Source: Streptomyces sp. NBC_00490 (lineage in GTDB: Bacteria > Actinomycetota > Actinomycetes > Streptomycetales > Streptomycetaceae). From it: DNA of 64,000 nt. Location: positions 4,278,001-4,342,000 of the forward strand of contig NZ_CP107869.1 in assembly GCF_036013645.1 (NCBI RefSeq), written 5' to 3'. Under the pieces are notes generated by a model, which worked only from the letters and a program-made list of their open reading frames with translations, was not told the DNA's origin and ran no database searches. Each line of letters opens with the position of its first letter. Position 1 is the stretch's first letter. Positions 1 to 8,341 of the stretch are shown here, piece by piece. A program made the translations under genes and the position numbers.

Positions 1-760
1 CCAGCGCCACCCCGGCCGGCGTCCCCGTGTTGATCACATCACCGGGGTACAGCGTCATGAACTGGCTGACGTACCGCACCACTTCCGCCACCGGGAAGAT
101 CTGCTCGGCCGTCGTCCCGTTCTGCTTCAGCTCACCGTTGACCCAGAGCTTCAGCGACAGGTTCTGCGGGTCCGGTATCTCGTCCGCCGTCACCAGCCAC
201 GGGCCCAGCGGGTTGAAGGTCTCGCAGTTCTTGCCCTTGTCCCAGGTCCCGCCGCGCTCGATCTGGAACTCCCGCTCGGACACGTCGTGCGCCACCGCGT
301 ACCCGGCGACATGCGCGAGCGCCGCCTCGTGCGAGTCGAGGTAGCGGGCCGTACGTCCGATGACCACCGCCAGCTCGACCTCCCAGTCGGTCTTCTCGGA
401 CTTGCGGGGCACGAGGACGGTGTCGTGCGGGCCTACGACCGTGTCCGCGGCCTTGAAGAAGATGACGGGCTCGGCGGGCGGCTCGGCGCCGGTCTCGCGG
501 GCGTGGTCGTGGTAGTTCAGGCCGATGCACACGATCTTGCCGATCCGGGCGAGCGGCGGTCCGACGCGCAGCCCGGTGGCGTCCAGCGCGGGCAGCTCGC
601 CGGCCTCCGCGGCCGTACGGATCCGCCCGAGCGCGGCGTCGTCGGCGAGCAGCGCTCCGTCGATGTCCGGGACGAGACCGCTCAGGTCCCGCAGCGTCCC
701 GTCGGCGTCGAGCAGCGCGGGCGTCTCCGCTCCCGCCGTACCGACTCGCAGCAGCTTCAT
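1..760 (-). CDS. Fumarylacetoacetate hydrolase family protein (3' end outside window)
   Basis: The N-terminal 253 codons or so of an FAH-fold C-C bond hydrolase or isomerase; the reading frame runs open off the left edge. The ATG at 760 follows a GGGAG ribosome site. Seen in the translation: IGLNYHDHARETG, the metal-binding DWEVELAVVIG segment, and WDKGKNCETFNPLGPWL, all typical of the bacterial FAHD2-like branch that acts on 2-oxo-dicarboxylates. The natural substrate cannot be told from the sequence. It is followed on the plus coordinate side by a 127-bp gap before the YidC-like gene, transcribed in the same direction. Confidence 0.9.
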   Translation of the reverse strand, partial: MKLLRVGTAGAETPALLDADGTLRDLSGLVPDIDGALLADDAALGRIRTAAEAGELPALDATGLRVGPPLARIGKIVCIGLNYHDHARETGAEPPAEPVIFFKAADTVVGPHDTVLVPRKSEKTDWEVELAVVIGRTARYLDSHEAALAHVAGYAVAHDVSEREFQIERGGTWDKGKNCETFNPLGPWLVTADEIPDPQNLSLKLWVNGELKQNGTTAEQIFPVAEVVRYVSQFMTLYPGDVINTGTPAGVAL

Positions 761-887
761 GATCACAATCTCCCTCGATCGCGGGGCGCCATCCCATGGG
801 TGCAGCCATCGGATGACTGGTCGATCCTCCAAGGTCGACGTCCAGTCCGCAATACCCGGTTCACGGACTGGACCGAGGCCCGGCTGC

Positions 888-1586
888 TCAGCGGTAGAGC
901 GCCGCCCGCTCCACCGCGCTCCACGTCGTACTGGTGACCACGTACAGCGCGGCCGCCAGCGGCACGACCGCCACGGTGAAGAGCGTGAAGAAGGACATGA
1001 ACGGCATGACCTTGCTCATCGCCCCCATCCCCGTCATCGGCTGCCCGTCGACCACCGGCACGGCCGGATTCGCGGCCATCATCCGCTTGGTACGGCGGAA
1101 GTTGAAGGCGGCGACACAGGCGACCAGCGTGAACAGTCCGACGTAGACGAGCCCCGCTCCCCCGAAGGCGCCGCCGTCGCCGAGCGCGTCCGCCCAGCGG
1201 TTGCCGAGGGGGGCGGCGAAGAGCTGATGGGTCAGGAGCGGGTTGGTCGTGTTCGAGAACAGGTGGTAGAGGAGGAAGAAGGCGGGCATCTGGCACAGGC
1301 TCGGCAGACAGCCGGACAGCGGGGAGACCTTCTCCTCGGCGTGCAGGGCCAGTACGGCCTTCTGGAGCTTCTCGGGGTTCTTCGCGTGCTTCTTCCGCAG
1401 CTCGGCGATCTTCGGCTGGAGTTCGGTGCGGGCCTTCTGTCCGCGCGCCGCCGCGCGGGACAGGGGGTGCACGAGGAGTCGTACGAGCGCGGTGAACAGG
1501 ACGATCGCGCCGGCCGCGGCGGATGCGCCGAGCAGCGGGTGGAGGAGGTCGGCGAGATGCTCGACCAGGGTGGCGAAGACGGACAT
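888..1586 (-). CDS. YidC/Oxa1-type membrane insertase, short paralogue
   Basis: A 232-residue polytopic protein of the YidC/Oxa1/Alb3 family, which inserts proteins into the cytoplasmic membrane. The N-terminal half has the signature FTALVRLLVHPLSR helix with its hydrophilic-groove arginine, a charged cytoplasmic hairpin rich in Lys and Glu (about residues 48-85), the SGCLPSLCQMPAFFLLY helix, and two further hydrophobic segments near the C-terminus. It lacks the long C-terminal tail and is much shorter than the YidC normally encoded next to rpmH/rnpA, so it is probably the second actinobacterial copy. A DUF6412-like gene lies just upstream in the same direction. Confidence 0.9.
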   Translation of the reverse strand: MSVFATLVEHLADLLHPLLGASAAAGAIVLFTALVRLLVHPLSRAAARGQKARTELQPKIAELRKKHAKNPEKLQKAVLALHAEEKVSPLSGCLPSLCQMPAFFLLYHLFSNTTNPLLTHQLFAAPLGNRWADALGDGGAFGGAGLVYVGLFTLVACVAAFNFRRTKRMMAANPAVPVVDGQPMTGMGAMSKVMPFMSFFTLFTVAVVPLAAALYVVTSTTWSAVERAALYR

Positions 1587-1750
1587 GGGTGAGCCCTCCG
1601 GGGGTCTCGTCAGTGCCGGGAACCCGGATACGACGATCCGGGAAGGGTGTGCGGCATGACGACCCGCGCGGGGTCCGCGTCACCTGACGAAAACACCCGG
1701 GAGTGCTCTCAGGGAGCCTCGGGGTGCTTCGGAGAACGACGTGTGTGTCC

Positions 1751-2053
1751 CTACGCGGTGGTCGCCAGGAGGGCGTGTCCCGGTGCGCGGGGCCTGGTGC
1801 GGCCCTTGGCGTCGGGGTCGCGTTGCGGCAGGAAGGCCGTGCGGCGGGCGCGGTCGCGGATGGCCGTACGGACCCGGGTGGGCGGTACGGCGGGTGCGCA
1901 GCGCGCGACGAGCAGGGAGCAGGCGGCGAAGGCGGAACCGGCCGCGGCGGTCGCCGCGAGGGCGACGGCGGCGGAGAGGCTGCCGGTGTCGAGGAGGGCG
2001 ACCTGGAGGAACAGGAGCAGCAGGGGTACGGCGGAGCGCGGACCGCGGATCAC
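1751..2053 (-). CDS. Small membrane protein, DUF6412-like
   Basis: A 100-residue protein with a GTG start preceded by GGGGAGGGG. Two hydrophobic stretches (LLLLFLQVALL and AAVALAATAAAGSAFAACSLL) make up the first half, followed by a basic, Arg-rich cytoplasmic tail. It matches my memory of the DUF6412 family, which usually sits directly upstream of the short YidC paralogue in Streptomyces, as here (164-bp gap). A role in membrane insertion is inferred from the neighbourhood only. Confidence 0.6.
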   Translation of the reverse strand: MIRGPRSAVPLLLLFLQVALLDTGSLSAAVALAATAAAGSAFAACSLLVARCAPAVPPTRVRTAIRDRARRTAFLPQRDPDAKGRTRPRAPGHALLATTA

Positions 2054-2108
2054 CGGCCACCCCTCCCCTCGCTCACCGGACTACGTACGTTATTCGTACC
2101 TGTGTCGG

Positions 2109-2636
2109 TTATACCTGATCGGTCACTACCGGCTCCAACAGCCGCTTGGGCTTCAGCAGAGCCCGGCTGACCGGATCCACCGGGTCCGGATCGAGTCCGG
2201 GGCCCGGCATCATGAGGATGTCGGCGGGCGGTACGACGGTCGCGCAGGCGGGGCACTCGCCGTACGGGCCGAGATCGGTGCCGCACTCCGTGTGCCGGAA
2301 GACACGCAGCACCGTCTTGTCGTAGTGCTCGCGGCCCCACCGCCCCAGTGAGCGCACCACGGGCCACAGCTCGATGCCGCGGTCGGTCAGGACGTACTCG
2401 TCGCGCGGCGGCGACTCCTGGTACCGGCGCTTCTCCAGGACGCCCTCCTCGGTGAGCATCTGGAGGCGGGCGGCGAGGACGGCGCGGGGGATGCCGAGGT
2501 GGCCGAGGAAGTCGTTGTAGCGCCGTACGCCGTAGAGCGCGTCGCGGACGACGAGGAGCGTCCAGCGTTCGCCGACGATCTCCAGCGCGCGGGCGATCGA
2601 GCACTCCTGTGTCGCGTAGTCCTTGCCCAGTGCCAT
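2109..2636 (-). CDS. HxlR-family winged-helix transcriptional regulator
   Basis: A 175-residue regulator starting at an ATG. Residues 12-100 form the HxlR winged helix: CSIARALEIVGERWTLLVVRDALYG, then RRYNDFLGHLGIPRAVLAARLQMLTEEGVLEKRRY. The C-terminal extension has a CGTDLGPYGECPACATVV segment that could hold a metal or respond to oxidation; the early Cys (residue 13) is the position used for sensing in some HxlR proteins. It is divergent from an exporter gene, with 69 bp between the starts containing a candidate operator, so it probably controls that exporter and itself. Confidence 0.92.
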   Translation of the reverse strand: MALGKDYATQECSIARALEIVGERWTLLVVRDALYGVRRYNDFLGHLGIPRAVLAARLQMLTEEGVLEKRRYQESPPRDEYVLTDRGIELWPVVRSLGRWGREHYDKTVLRVFRHTECGTDLGPYGECPACATVVPPADILMMPGPGLDPDPVDPVSRALLKPKRLLEPVVTDQV

Positions 2637-2668
2637 GCCGTCCACCTTAGCCACTTTGCGAGCGGTTG

Positions 2669-2683
2669 GTTCATTCACCGAAC
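2669..2683. promoter_or_regulatory. Candidate HxlR operator, upstream copy
   Basis: GTTC-N7-GAAC dyad between the divergent HxlR and exporter genes. A second GTTC-N7-GAAC occurs 45 bp further on, about four helical turns apart, which suits two dimers on one face of the DNA. Assignment to the HxlR protein is inference from position. Confidence 0.5.
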
Positions 2684-2705
2684 TGACCCTGTTACGGTAC
2701 TCCGC

Positions 2706-4139
2706 ATGACTAGGTTCAGTGAACGAACCATCACCGAGGTGCCCACTCCGGCGCCCCTCCCGCCCGCCGGGCCCACCCTCGCCCTGACCAGTGCCGCCAC
2801 CGCCGTGGCGCTGATGACGTACACCGCGCCGATGGTCACGCTCCCCGACATCGCCGCCGCCCTGCACACCCCGCTCTCCGCCCAGGCCTGGCTCCTGAAC
2901 GGCACTCCGCTCGGACTCGCCGCCCTCCTCCTGGTCGCCGGCAGCCTCGCCGACGACTACGGCCGCCGCCGGGTCTTCGTCGCCGGCACCCTCGCGCTCG
3001 GCCTCACCACGGTCCTCGGCGCCTTCGCCTCCAACACCTGGCTGTTCACCCTGGCCCGCATCGCCCAGGGCGCGGCCAGCGCGGCCCTCCTCGCGAGCAG
3101 CCTCGGCCTGATCGCCCACGCCTTCCCGACACCGGCCGGACGGCTGCGGGCGACCGGGGTGTGGGGCGCGTTCGTGAGCGGCGGGATCGCGGTGGGGCCG
3201 ATCGTGACCGGTGCCATGCCGAGCTGGCGGTTGTCGTACGTCGTTCTCGGCGCCGCCGCCGTGGTCGTGGGGGCCGTGTCGGCGCGCGCGTTGCCGCATA
3301 CAGAGGAAAGGAGGACGGCGGAGGAACGGCCGTCGGTGGACCGGTACGCGTCCCGCGCCCCGCGTGGCCGCCGCCCCGACCTCGGTGGAGCCGTGACCTT
3401 CGGGTCGGCCCTGATCGCCCTGGTCGCGGCCCTGACACTGGGCCGGGACGGCTGGCTGCGGGCTCCGGTGGGGCTGTTGCTGCTGGTCTCGCTGGTGCTG
3501 CTGGCCCTCTTCGTCGTGGTCGAGCGGCGCGCGGCGGCCCCGATGATCGACCTGGGTCTGCTGCGCCGCCCCGGTTTCCTCGCCTCCTCCGCGGGCGGGC
3601 TCTTCACGGGGCTCGCGGTGATCGGCCTGTTCAGCTTCCTGCCGGCCCTGCTCCAGCAGACGATGGGACTGTCGGCGATGGACACGGCCTGGCTGTTCCT
3701 GCTCTGGTCGGGGCTCTCCTTCGCGGTGGCCCTCCAGGCACGCCGACTGTCCGGACGGGTGTCCCCGCGGCTGCAACTCGCCCTCGGTTTCCTGCTCCAC
3801 GCGGCCGGCGTCCTGACCATGCTGGGCTCGATCGGCTCCGGCTCCTGGACCCGTCTGCTCCCCGGCCTGGTCGTGGCGGGAGTGGGCAGCGGTCTGCTCA
3901 ACGCCGCGTTGCCCCTGCTCGCCGTGGAGTCGGTGCCCGCCCAGCGGGCGGCGATGGGCTCGGGGGCCCAGCAGACCCTCCGGTACATCGGTTCGTGCGC
4001 GGGGGTCGCCCTGACGATCGCCCTCGCGACCTCGTCGAGCGGAGGCCTGGCCCAGGGCGCGGACGTGGCGATGGTGGTGTCGGCGGGGCTGGCCGTGGTG
4101 GCGGGGGTTGTGGTGGGGGTGCTGCGGGAGCGGGGATGA
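2706..4139 (+). CDS. MFS drug exporter, DHA2-like
   Basis: A 477-residue major facilitator with about 13-14 hydrophobic segments, in keeping with the 14-helix DHA2 branch (drug:proton antiport). Visible signatures: LADDYGRRRVFVAG (motif A after helix 2), RIAQGAASAALLASSLGLIAHAF (helix 4, motif B region) and GVWGAFVSGGIAVGPIVTG (motif C antiporter signature). A charged loop around residues 197-225 separates the halves. It is divergent from an HxlR regulator and two dyads flank its start, so export is probably induced by the substrate. The substrate is unknown. Confidence 0.9.
   Translation: MTRFSERTITEVPTPAPLPPAGPTLALTSAATAVALMTYTAPMVTLPDIAAALHTPLSAQAWLLNGTPLGLAALLLVAGSLADDYGRRRVFVAGTLALGLTTVLGAFASNTWLFTLARIAQGAASAALLASSLGLIAHAFPTPAGRLRATGVWGAFVSGGIAVGPIVTGAMPSWRLSYVVLGAAAVVVGAVSARALPHTEERRTAEERPSVDRYASRAPRGRRPDLGGAVTFGSALIALVAALTLGRDGWLRAPVGLLLLVSLVLLALFVVVERRAAAPMIDLGLLRRPGFLASSAGGLFTGLAVIGLFSFLPALLQQTMGLSAMDTAWLFLLWSGLSFAVALQARRLSGRVSPRLQLALGFLLHAAGVLTMLGSIGSGSWTRLLPGLVVAGVGSGLLNAALPLLAVESVPAQRAAMGSGAQQTLRYIGSCAGVALTIALATSSSGGLAQGADVAMVVSAGLAVVAGVVVGVLRERG
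2714..2728. promoter_or_regulatory. Candidate HxlR operator, downstream copy
   Basis: Second GTTC-N7-GAAC dyad, lying inside the first codons of the exporter gene. It also contains a nested GTTC-AGT-GAAC. Binding here would block elongation or indicate that the true transcript start is close to the ATG. Confidence 0.45.
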
Positions 4140-4257
4140 GGGTGAGGGGTGGGGGCGTGCTGCTGCAGCAGGCCGGACGACGGGGCCCACACCCTGTACG
4201 ACTGCGTTCCGGCCGAGGAGTGGGACGTGCGTTGAGAAGTGGCGCGCGGCGCATGTC

Positions 4258-5025
4258 CTACCGGGGGCGCATCGAGACCAGCTTGCCCCAGACCACCAGG
4301 CGGTACCGGGAGGTGTACTCCGGGGTGCAGGTGGTCAGGGTGATGAAGTAGCCGGGGGCGGTGTAGCCGTGGGCGGGGTGGACCGTCGAGCGGGGGATCT
4401 TTCGGAGCACTCCCGAGTCGCGGGCCGAGGTCTGGGTGAGGGTCTTGTCCACGGCGTACGTGTAGACGGCGTCCTCGGTCTCGACCTGGAGCGTGTCCTT
4501 GGGCACGAGCCGGTTGAGGTACCGGAAGGGCTCGCCGTGCGTGTTGCGGTGCCCGGCGAGGGCGAAGTTGCCTGCCCGGCCCGGCTGTTGGGTGCCGGGG
4601 TAGTGGCCGACGTACCCCTTGTTGAGGACGTCCTGCTTGCCGACGCCCTCGGCGACCGGGACGCGGAGGCCGAGGCGGGGGATGGTGAGGATGGCGTAGG
4701 CCTGGGACCAACTGGGCTGTCGGGAGCGGGTGGTGGGCTGTTGCGGCTGCCGCCGGGTGGCACCGGTGTCGGTGCTCGGGGTGTCGGTGCTCTGCGGACT
4801 GGGTGCGATGTCCGGACCCCGCCCGGTGTCCCACTCCCGCTCCAGCGCCTCCACCTTCCGCTCGGCGCCCCGCCGTGCCTCCCGGTTGGTCCACCACAGC
4901 TGATGAACGACGAGGAGCAGGAGTACGACCCCTACGGTGACCAGGAGTTCGCCGCCCGTCCACAGCGCGCGCCGGCGACGGACACGCCGACGCCGGGTCT
5001 CGTGCCCCACGACGGGCACCCGCAT
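4258..5025 (-). CDS. srtE: Class E sortase
   Basis: A 255-residue membrane-anchored transpeptidase. An Arg-rich N-terminus precedes one transmembrane helix (about residues 27-45), then a Pro/Thr/Gln-rich linker and the sortase beta-barrel. The catalytic triad is visible: His159 in LAGHRNTHGEPF, Cys233 in LTTCTPEY, and the Arg of SRYRLVVWG. Class E enzymes of actinobacteria cleave LAxTG signals, and one protein in this window (21.8 kb) carries LAATG. The ATG was chosen with GGAGG 12 bases upstream; a GTG three codons earlier lies too close to that site. Convergent with the exporter. Confidence 0.92.
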   Translation of the reverse strand: MRVPVVGHETRRRRVRRRRALWTGGELLVTVGVVLLLLVVHQLWWTNREARRGAERKVEALEREWDTGRGPDIAPSPQSTDTPSTDTGATRRQPQQPTTRSRQPSWSQAYAILTIPRLGLRVPVAEGVGKQDVLNKGYVGHYPGTQQPGRAGNFALAGHRNTHGEPFRYLNRLVPKDTLQVETEDAVYTYAVDKTLTQTSARDSGVLRKIPRSTVHPAHGYTAPGYFITLTTCTPEYTSRYRLVVWGKLVSMRPR

Positions 5026-5121
5026 GCCGTACACCGCCCTCCGCCTGTGTACGCCGCCTTCACCGAGCCCGCACGATAAGCGCTGCCACCTCAAGTGACC
5101 AGCCCCATAAGCTCGTCGGCC

Positions 5122-5559
5122 ATGAGCAAGTACTGGCTCCTCACCCTGGTCCCGTTCCTCGGCGGCCTCGTCCTCACGGCGTACGAGGCACGGGTCGCCC
5201 TCACCGAGCATGTGCTGCGCCGCGTCGGCCGCCGTGCGGAGGCGGTCGTGACGGGTCACACCGCGTCCCGGGAGGGGACGTATCCCTCCCTGCATCCGGT
5301 GGTGCGCTGGACCGACGAGCACGGCGAGGAGCAGGAGCACGCGGTCGTCGCCGCGGGACCGGGCGCGCACCGGCTGTCGGAGGGCGCGGTGGTCCGCATC
5401 ATCCACACGCCGGGCGTCCCCGGCACGGCGGCGCTGGACACCCCGGAGCGTTACAGGACGGCGGTGTTCGGGATGTGGCTGGGCGTGCTGCTGTGGGTGG
5501 GCGCGCTGGCGGCGGTGCTGATACGGATCGCGACGCTGCTGCCGACGTATCGCTACTGA
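5122..5559 (+). CDS. DUF3592-type membrane protein
   Basis: A 145-residue protein with one helix at the N-terminus (LLTLVPFLGGLVLTAY) and one at the C-terminus (GMWLGVLLWVGALAAVLIRIATLL) enclosing an extracytoplasmic beta-rich domain with VVRWTDEHGEEQEHAV and a GAVVRIIHTPGVP turn, the pattern of DUF3592 domains. No enzymatic residues are evident. It diverges from the sortase gene with under 100 bp between them. Function unknown. Confidence 0.8.
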   Translation: MSKYWLLTLVPFLGGLVLTAYEARVALTEHVLRRVGRRAEAVVTGHTASREGTYPSLHPVVRWTDEHGEEQEHAVVAAGPGAHRLSEGAVVRIIHTPGVPGTAALDTPERYRTAVFGMWLGVLLWVGALAAVLIRIATLLPTYRY

Positions 5560-5634
5560 CCGCCGGTATCCACCGCGCTCACTAACCGCTACCCCTTCTG
5601 ATAACCGTTGGAAAAATAGAAAGCCGGATAGAAA

Positions 5635-5646
5635 GAAAGCGCTGTC
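5635..5646. promoter_or_regulatory. Candidate LacI-family operator upstream of GH30 gene
   Basis: Near-palindrome GAAAGC/GCTGTC around an AGCGCT core, about 150 bp before the glycosidase start. AGCGCT cores are typical of LacI-type sugar repressors controlling glycosidase genes in Streptomyces. The repressor is not encoded nearby. Confidence 0.35.
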
Positions 5647-5789
5647 ACGCATCTCGACAACCCCGTGCACCACACCCGATGCTTCGTGATGGCACGCGGG
5701 GGGCGCGATGGGCGAGCCACTACGTCTTCAGCCCGGCCGCCCGTTCAGGGACAGGCGGTCGAGCCCCACGGAGAGGCGGACAGACAGCC

Positions 5790-7262
5790 ATGATCCGACG
5801 CAGAACGCTGCTGACAGCCGCAGGAGGCACCCTCCTCGGCAGCGCCCTGGCGACGGGCACCGCACGCGCGGACGCCACGATCGCCGTCAGCCCCGGTACG
5901 TCGTACGGCACTTGGGAGGGCTGGGGCACCTCCCTCGCCTGGTGGGCGAACGTGTTCGGCGCGCGGGACGACTTCGCCGACCTGTTCTTCACCACCAAGT
6001 CGACGACCTACAACGGCATTTCGCTCCCCGGCCTCGGTATGAACATCGCCCGCTACAACCTGGGCGCATGCAGCTGGAACTCGGTCGGCGGGCAGTCGAT
6101 GGTGGCCTCCGCCAACATCCCCGCGTTCAAGCAGATCGAGGGCTACTGGCAGGACTGGAACAACGAGGACCCCACCTCCTCCGCCTGGGACTGGACCGCC
6201 GACGCCACCCAGCGCGCGATGCTGACGAAGGCGGTGGCACGCGGCGCGACGACGGAGCTGTTCGCCAACTCGCCGATGTGGTGGATGTGCGCCAACCACA
6301 ACCCCTCCGGGGCCTCGGGCGGCGGCAACAACCTCCAGACCTGGAACTACCGCCAGCACGCCTCCCACCTCGCCGCCGTCGCCCTCTACGCCAAGAACAA
6401 CTGGGGCGTGAACTTCGCGACGGTCGACCCCTTCAACGAGCCCTCGTCGTCCTGGTGGACCGCCACCGGCACGCAGGAGGGCTGCCACATGGACTCGACG
6501 GTCCAGGCCGCCGTACTGCCGTACATGCGCAGTGAGTTGAACAGCCGCGGACTGTCGGGCGTACGGATCTCGGCCTCGGACGAGACGAGCTACGACCTCG
6601 CCCGCACCACCTGGAACTCCTTCAGCTCTACGACGAAGGGGTACGTCAACCAGGTCAACGTGCACGGCTACCAGGGCTCCGCCGGCCGCAGGGACCTGCT
6701 CTACACGGACGTGGTGACGACGGCCGGCAAGAAGCTGTGGAACTCGGAGACCGGCGACAGCGACGGCACCGGGTACAACATGGCCTTCAACCTCCTGTAC
6801 GACTTCCGCTGGCTGCACCCGACGGCCTGGGTCTACTGGCAGGTCATGGACCCGAGCGCGGGCTGGGGCGTGATCAAGTACGACGCGAGCACCCTGCAGG
6901 CGGGCGCGATCGAGCGGAAGTACTACGTGCTGGCCCAGTTCAGCCGCCACATCCGCCCCGGCATGCGGATCCTGGACACGGGCGTGAGCTATGCGACGGC
7001 GGCGTACGACGCGACGGCGAAGCGGCTCGTCATCGTGGCCCTCAACACCTCGACCTCGGCCCAGACCCTGACCTTCAACCTCTCCAACTTCACCACGGTG
7101 ACGGGCGGGACGGGTGGCCTGGTCCCGCGCTGGAACACGGTGACGACGGGCGGGGACGCGTACAAGGCGTACTCGGACACGCGTCTGAGCGGGAAGTCGG
7201 TGGCGGTGCCGTTCGCGGCGAAGGCGGTGCAGACGATTCAGATCGACGGGGTGACGATCTGA
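5790..7262 (+). CDS. Secreted GH30 glycoside hydrolase, probable endo-beta-1,6-galactanase
   Basis: A 490-residue secreted enzyme with a Tat-like signal (MIRRRTLLTAAGGTLLG, cleavage near ARA-DA). The (beta/alpha)8 domain carries GWGTSLAWWANVFG, the acid/base Glu in DPFNEPSSSWW and the probable nucleophile Glu in WNSETGDSDGTGYN; the C-terminal 100 residues form the side beta-sandwich usual for family 30. The sequence resembles the characterised Streptomyces endo-beta-1,6-galactanases that attack arabinogalactan side chains; this substrate is inferred from memory of the family. An AGCGCT-core dyad upstream suggests sugar-responsive repression. Transcribed alone. Confidence 0.88.
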   Translation: MIRRRTLLTAAGGTLLGSALATGTARADATIAVSPGTSYGTWEGWGTSLAWWANVFGARDDFADLFFTTKSTTYNGISLPGLGMNIARYNLGACSWNSVGGQSMVASANIPAFKQIEGYWQDWNNEDPTSSAWDWTADATQRAMLTKAVARGATTELFANSPMWWMCANHNPSGASGGGNNLQTWNYRQHASHLAAVALYAKNNWGVNFATVDPFNEPSSSWWTATGTQEGCHMDSTVQAAVLPYMRSELNSRGLSGVRISASDETSYDLARTTWNSFSSTTKGYVNQVNVHGYQGSAGRRDLLYTDVVTTAGKKLWNSETGDSDGTGYNMAFNLLYDFRWLHPTAWVYWQVMDPSAGWGVIKYDASTLQAGAIERKYYVLAQFSRHIRPGMRILDTGVSYATAAYDATAKRLVIVALNTSTSAQTLTFNLSNFTTVTGGTGGLVPRWNTVTTGGDAYKAYSDTRLSGKSVAVPFAAKAVQTIQIDGVTI

Positions 7263-7368
7263 GGGAGTGGGATTGAGTGGGGCTGAGTGAGTGGGGTGGG
7301 GTGGGCTGGAGCGGGGTCGGCCGGTCGGGTCGGGTCGGTTCCGCTGGTTCACGCCTGCTCCAGCTGGT

Positions 7369-8157
7369 TCACGCCTGTTCTATGGGAGAGGGCGAGTGGG
7401 CACCGTCAGCGTCGCCGTCGGCGGTCGGCCGTAGGTGGCGGTGGAGCTGCCAGGCCGTGACCGCGACGATCGGTACGACGACGGCGGGCACGATCCACGC
7501 CGGAACGCCGATCCACACCGCCGGCAGCCCCACGCCCGCACAGGCGGCCGTCATGACGATCAGCAGCGTCTTGCCCAACGGCCGCCAGGTGAACGGCTCA
7601 TGACCGAGGGGCCGGGCGATCCGCACCGCGCCGAACCCGAGCCCCAGCGCCGCGAGGAGCCCCAGGAACGTGCCGATGGCGTACGTCATCTGGGGCTCGT
7701 CGCGGGGTGCGTCGGAGGTGTTCTGCCGTAGTTCCCCCTTGCTCACCGTCATGACCTCGCCTCGCCAGAGGGTGCCGGTGACCCGGTCGCCCGGTACTAG
7801 CCGCTCCAGCACGGGGTCCGGGTCGCCGAAGGACAGGGTTCCGCTCCAGACGGGGGCGCCGTCCAAGGTCGCGGTGTAGCTGCCGCTTCTCTTGCCGGGC
7901 TCGTTCCGCGTGCGCTCGACGGTGAGGGGGACCGTGAGTAGGCAGTCCTCCGCCGCCTTTGCCGTTGCCGCCGATCGGTCCGGGCACAGCTCGGCGGCCC
8001 GGTACTCCTGATACCGCTCGACGTCGGAGGGCAGCCAGGCGGAGAACACGAGCCAGCAGCTCACGGCCGGGACGAGGGACAGCAGGACGAGCAGGACGCC
8101 CGCGAGTCTCGCCCGTATCGAAGACCGCGAGTTCGTATCTGTTCCGGTCACCGTCAT
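7369..8157 (-). CDS. Hypothetical membrane protein
   Basis: A 262-residue protein not assigned to a family. One transmembrane helix near the N-terminus (residues 18-43) is followed by an extracytoplasmic domain of about 110 residues with two Cys (AELCPDR and EDCLLTV, probably a disulfide), then three further helices between residues 155 and 240 and a short acidic tail. The ATG at 8157 has GGGGGCTC in place as ribosome site; a GTG one codon earlier is possible. Convergent with the glycosidase; the intervening bases contain a short duplication of CTGGTTCACGCCTG. Confidence 0.75.
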   Translation of the reverse strand: MTVTGTDTNSRSSIRARLAGVLLVLLSLVPAVSCWLVFSAWLPSDVERYQEYRAAELCPDRSAATAKAAEDCLLTVPLTVERTRNEPGKRSGSYTATLDGAPVWSGTLSFGDPDPVLERLVPGDRVTGTLWRGEVMTVSKGELRQNTSDAPRDEPQMTYAIGTFLGLLAALGLGFGAVRIARPLGHEPFTWRPLGKTLLIVMTAACAGVGLPAVWIGVPAWIVPAVVVPIVAVTAWQLHRHLRPTADGDADGAHSPSPIEQA

Positions 8158-8341
8158 CACGAGCCCCCGTATCGCTGTGCCGTGGTGTTGTCACGGCGTG
8201 GTGTTGCGATTGCTGTTGCTTTTGCCGCTGCCCGCCATCTTCATCCACGCCGGTGGACGACAGGGCGGGCCAGGGCTCCGCCGGGTGTCCTGGCCTGCGT
8301 ATATCTCTCCTCATTGAGCCATCGGCAGTACGGTGTCCCCC

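Noticed and set aside
4140..4257. Small plus-strand gene between the exporter and the sortase
   Set aside because: Only short frames without start signal; the two genes converge here and the gap is 118 bp.
2957..4963. Long minus-strand frame across the exporter and the sortase
   Set aside because: Composed of Arg, Pro and Ser-rich sequence, overlaps two convincing genes in other frames and has no family motif.
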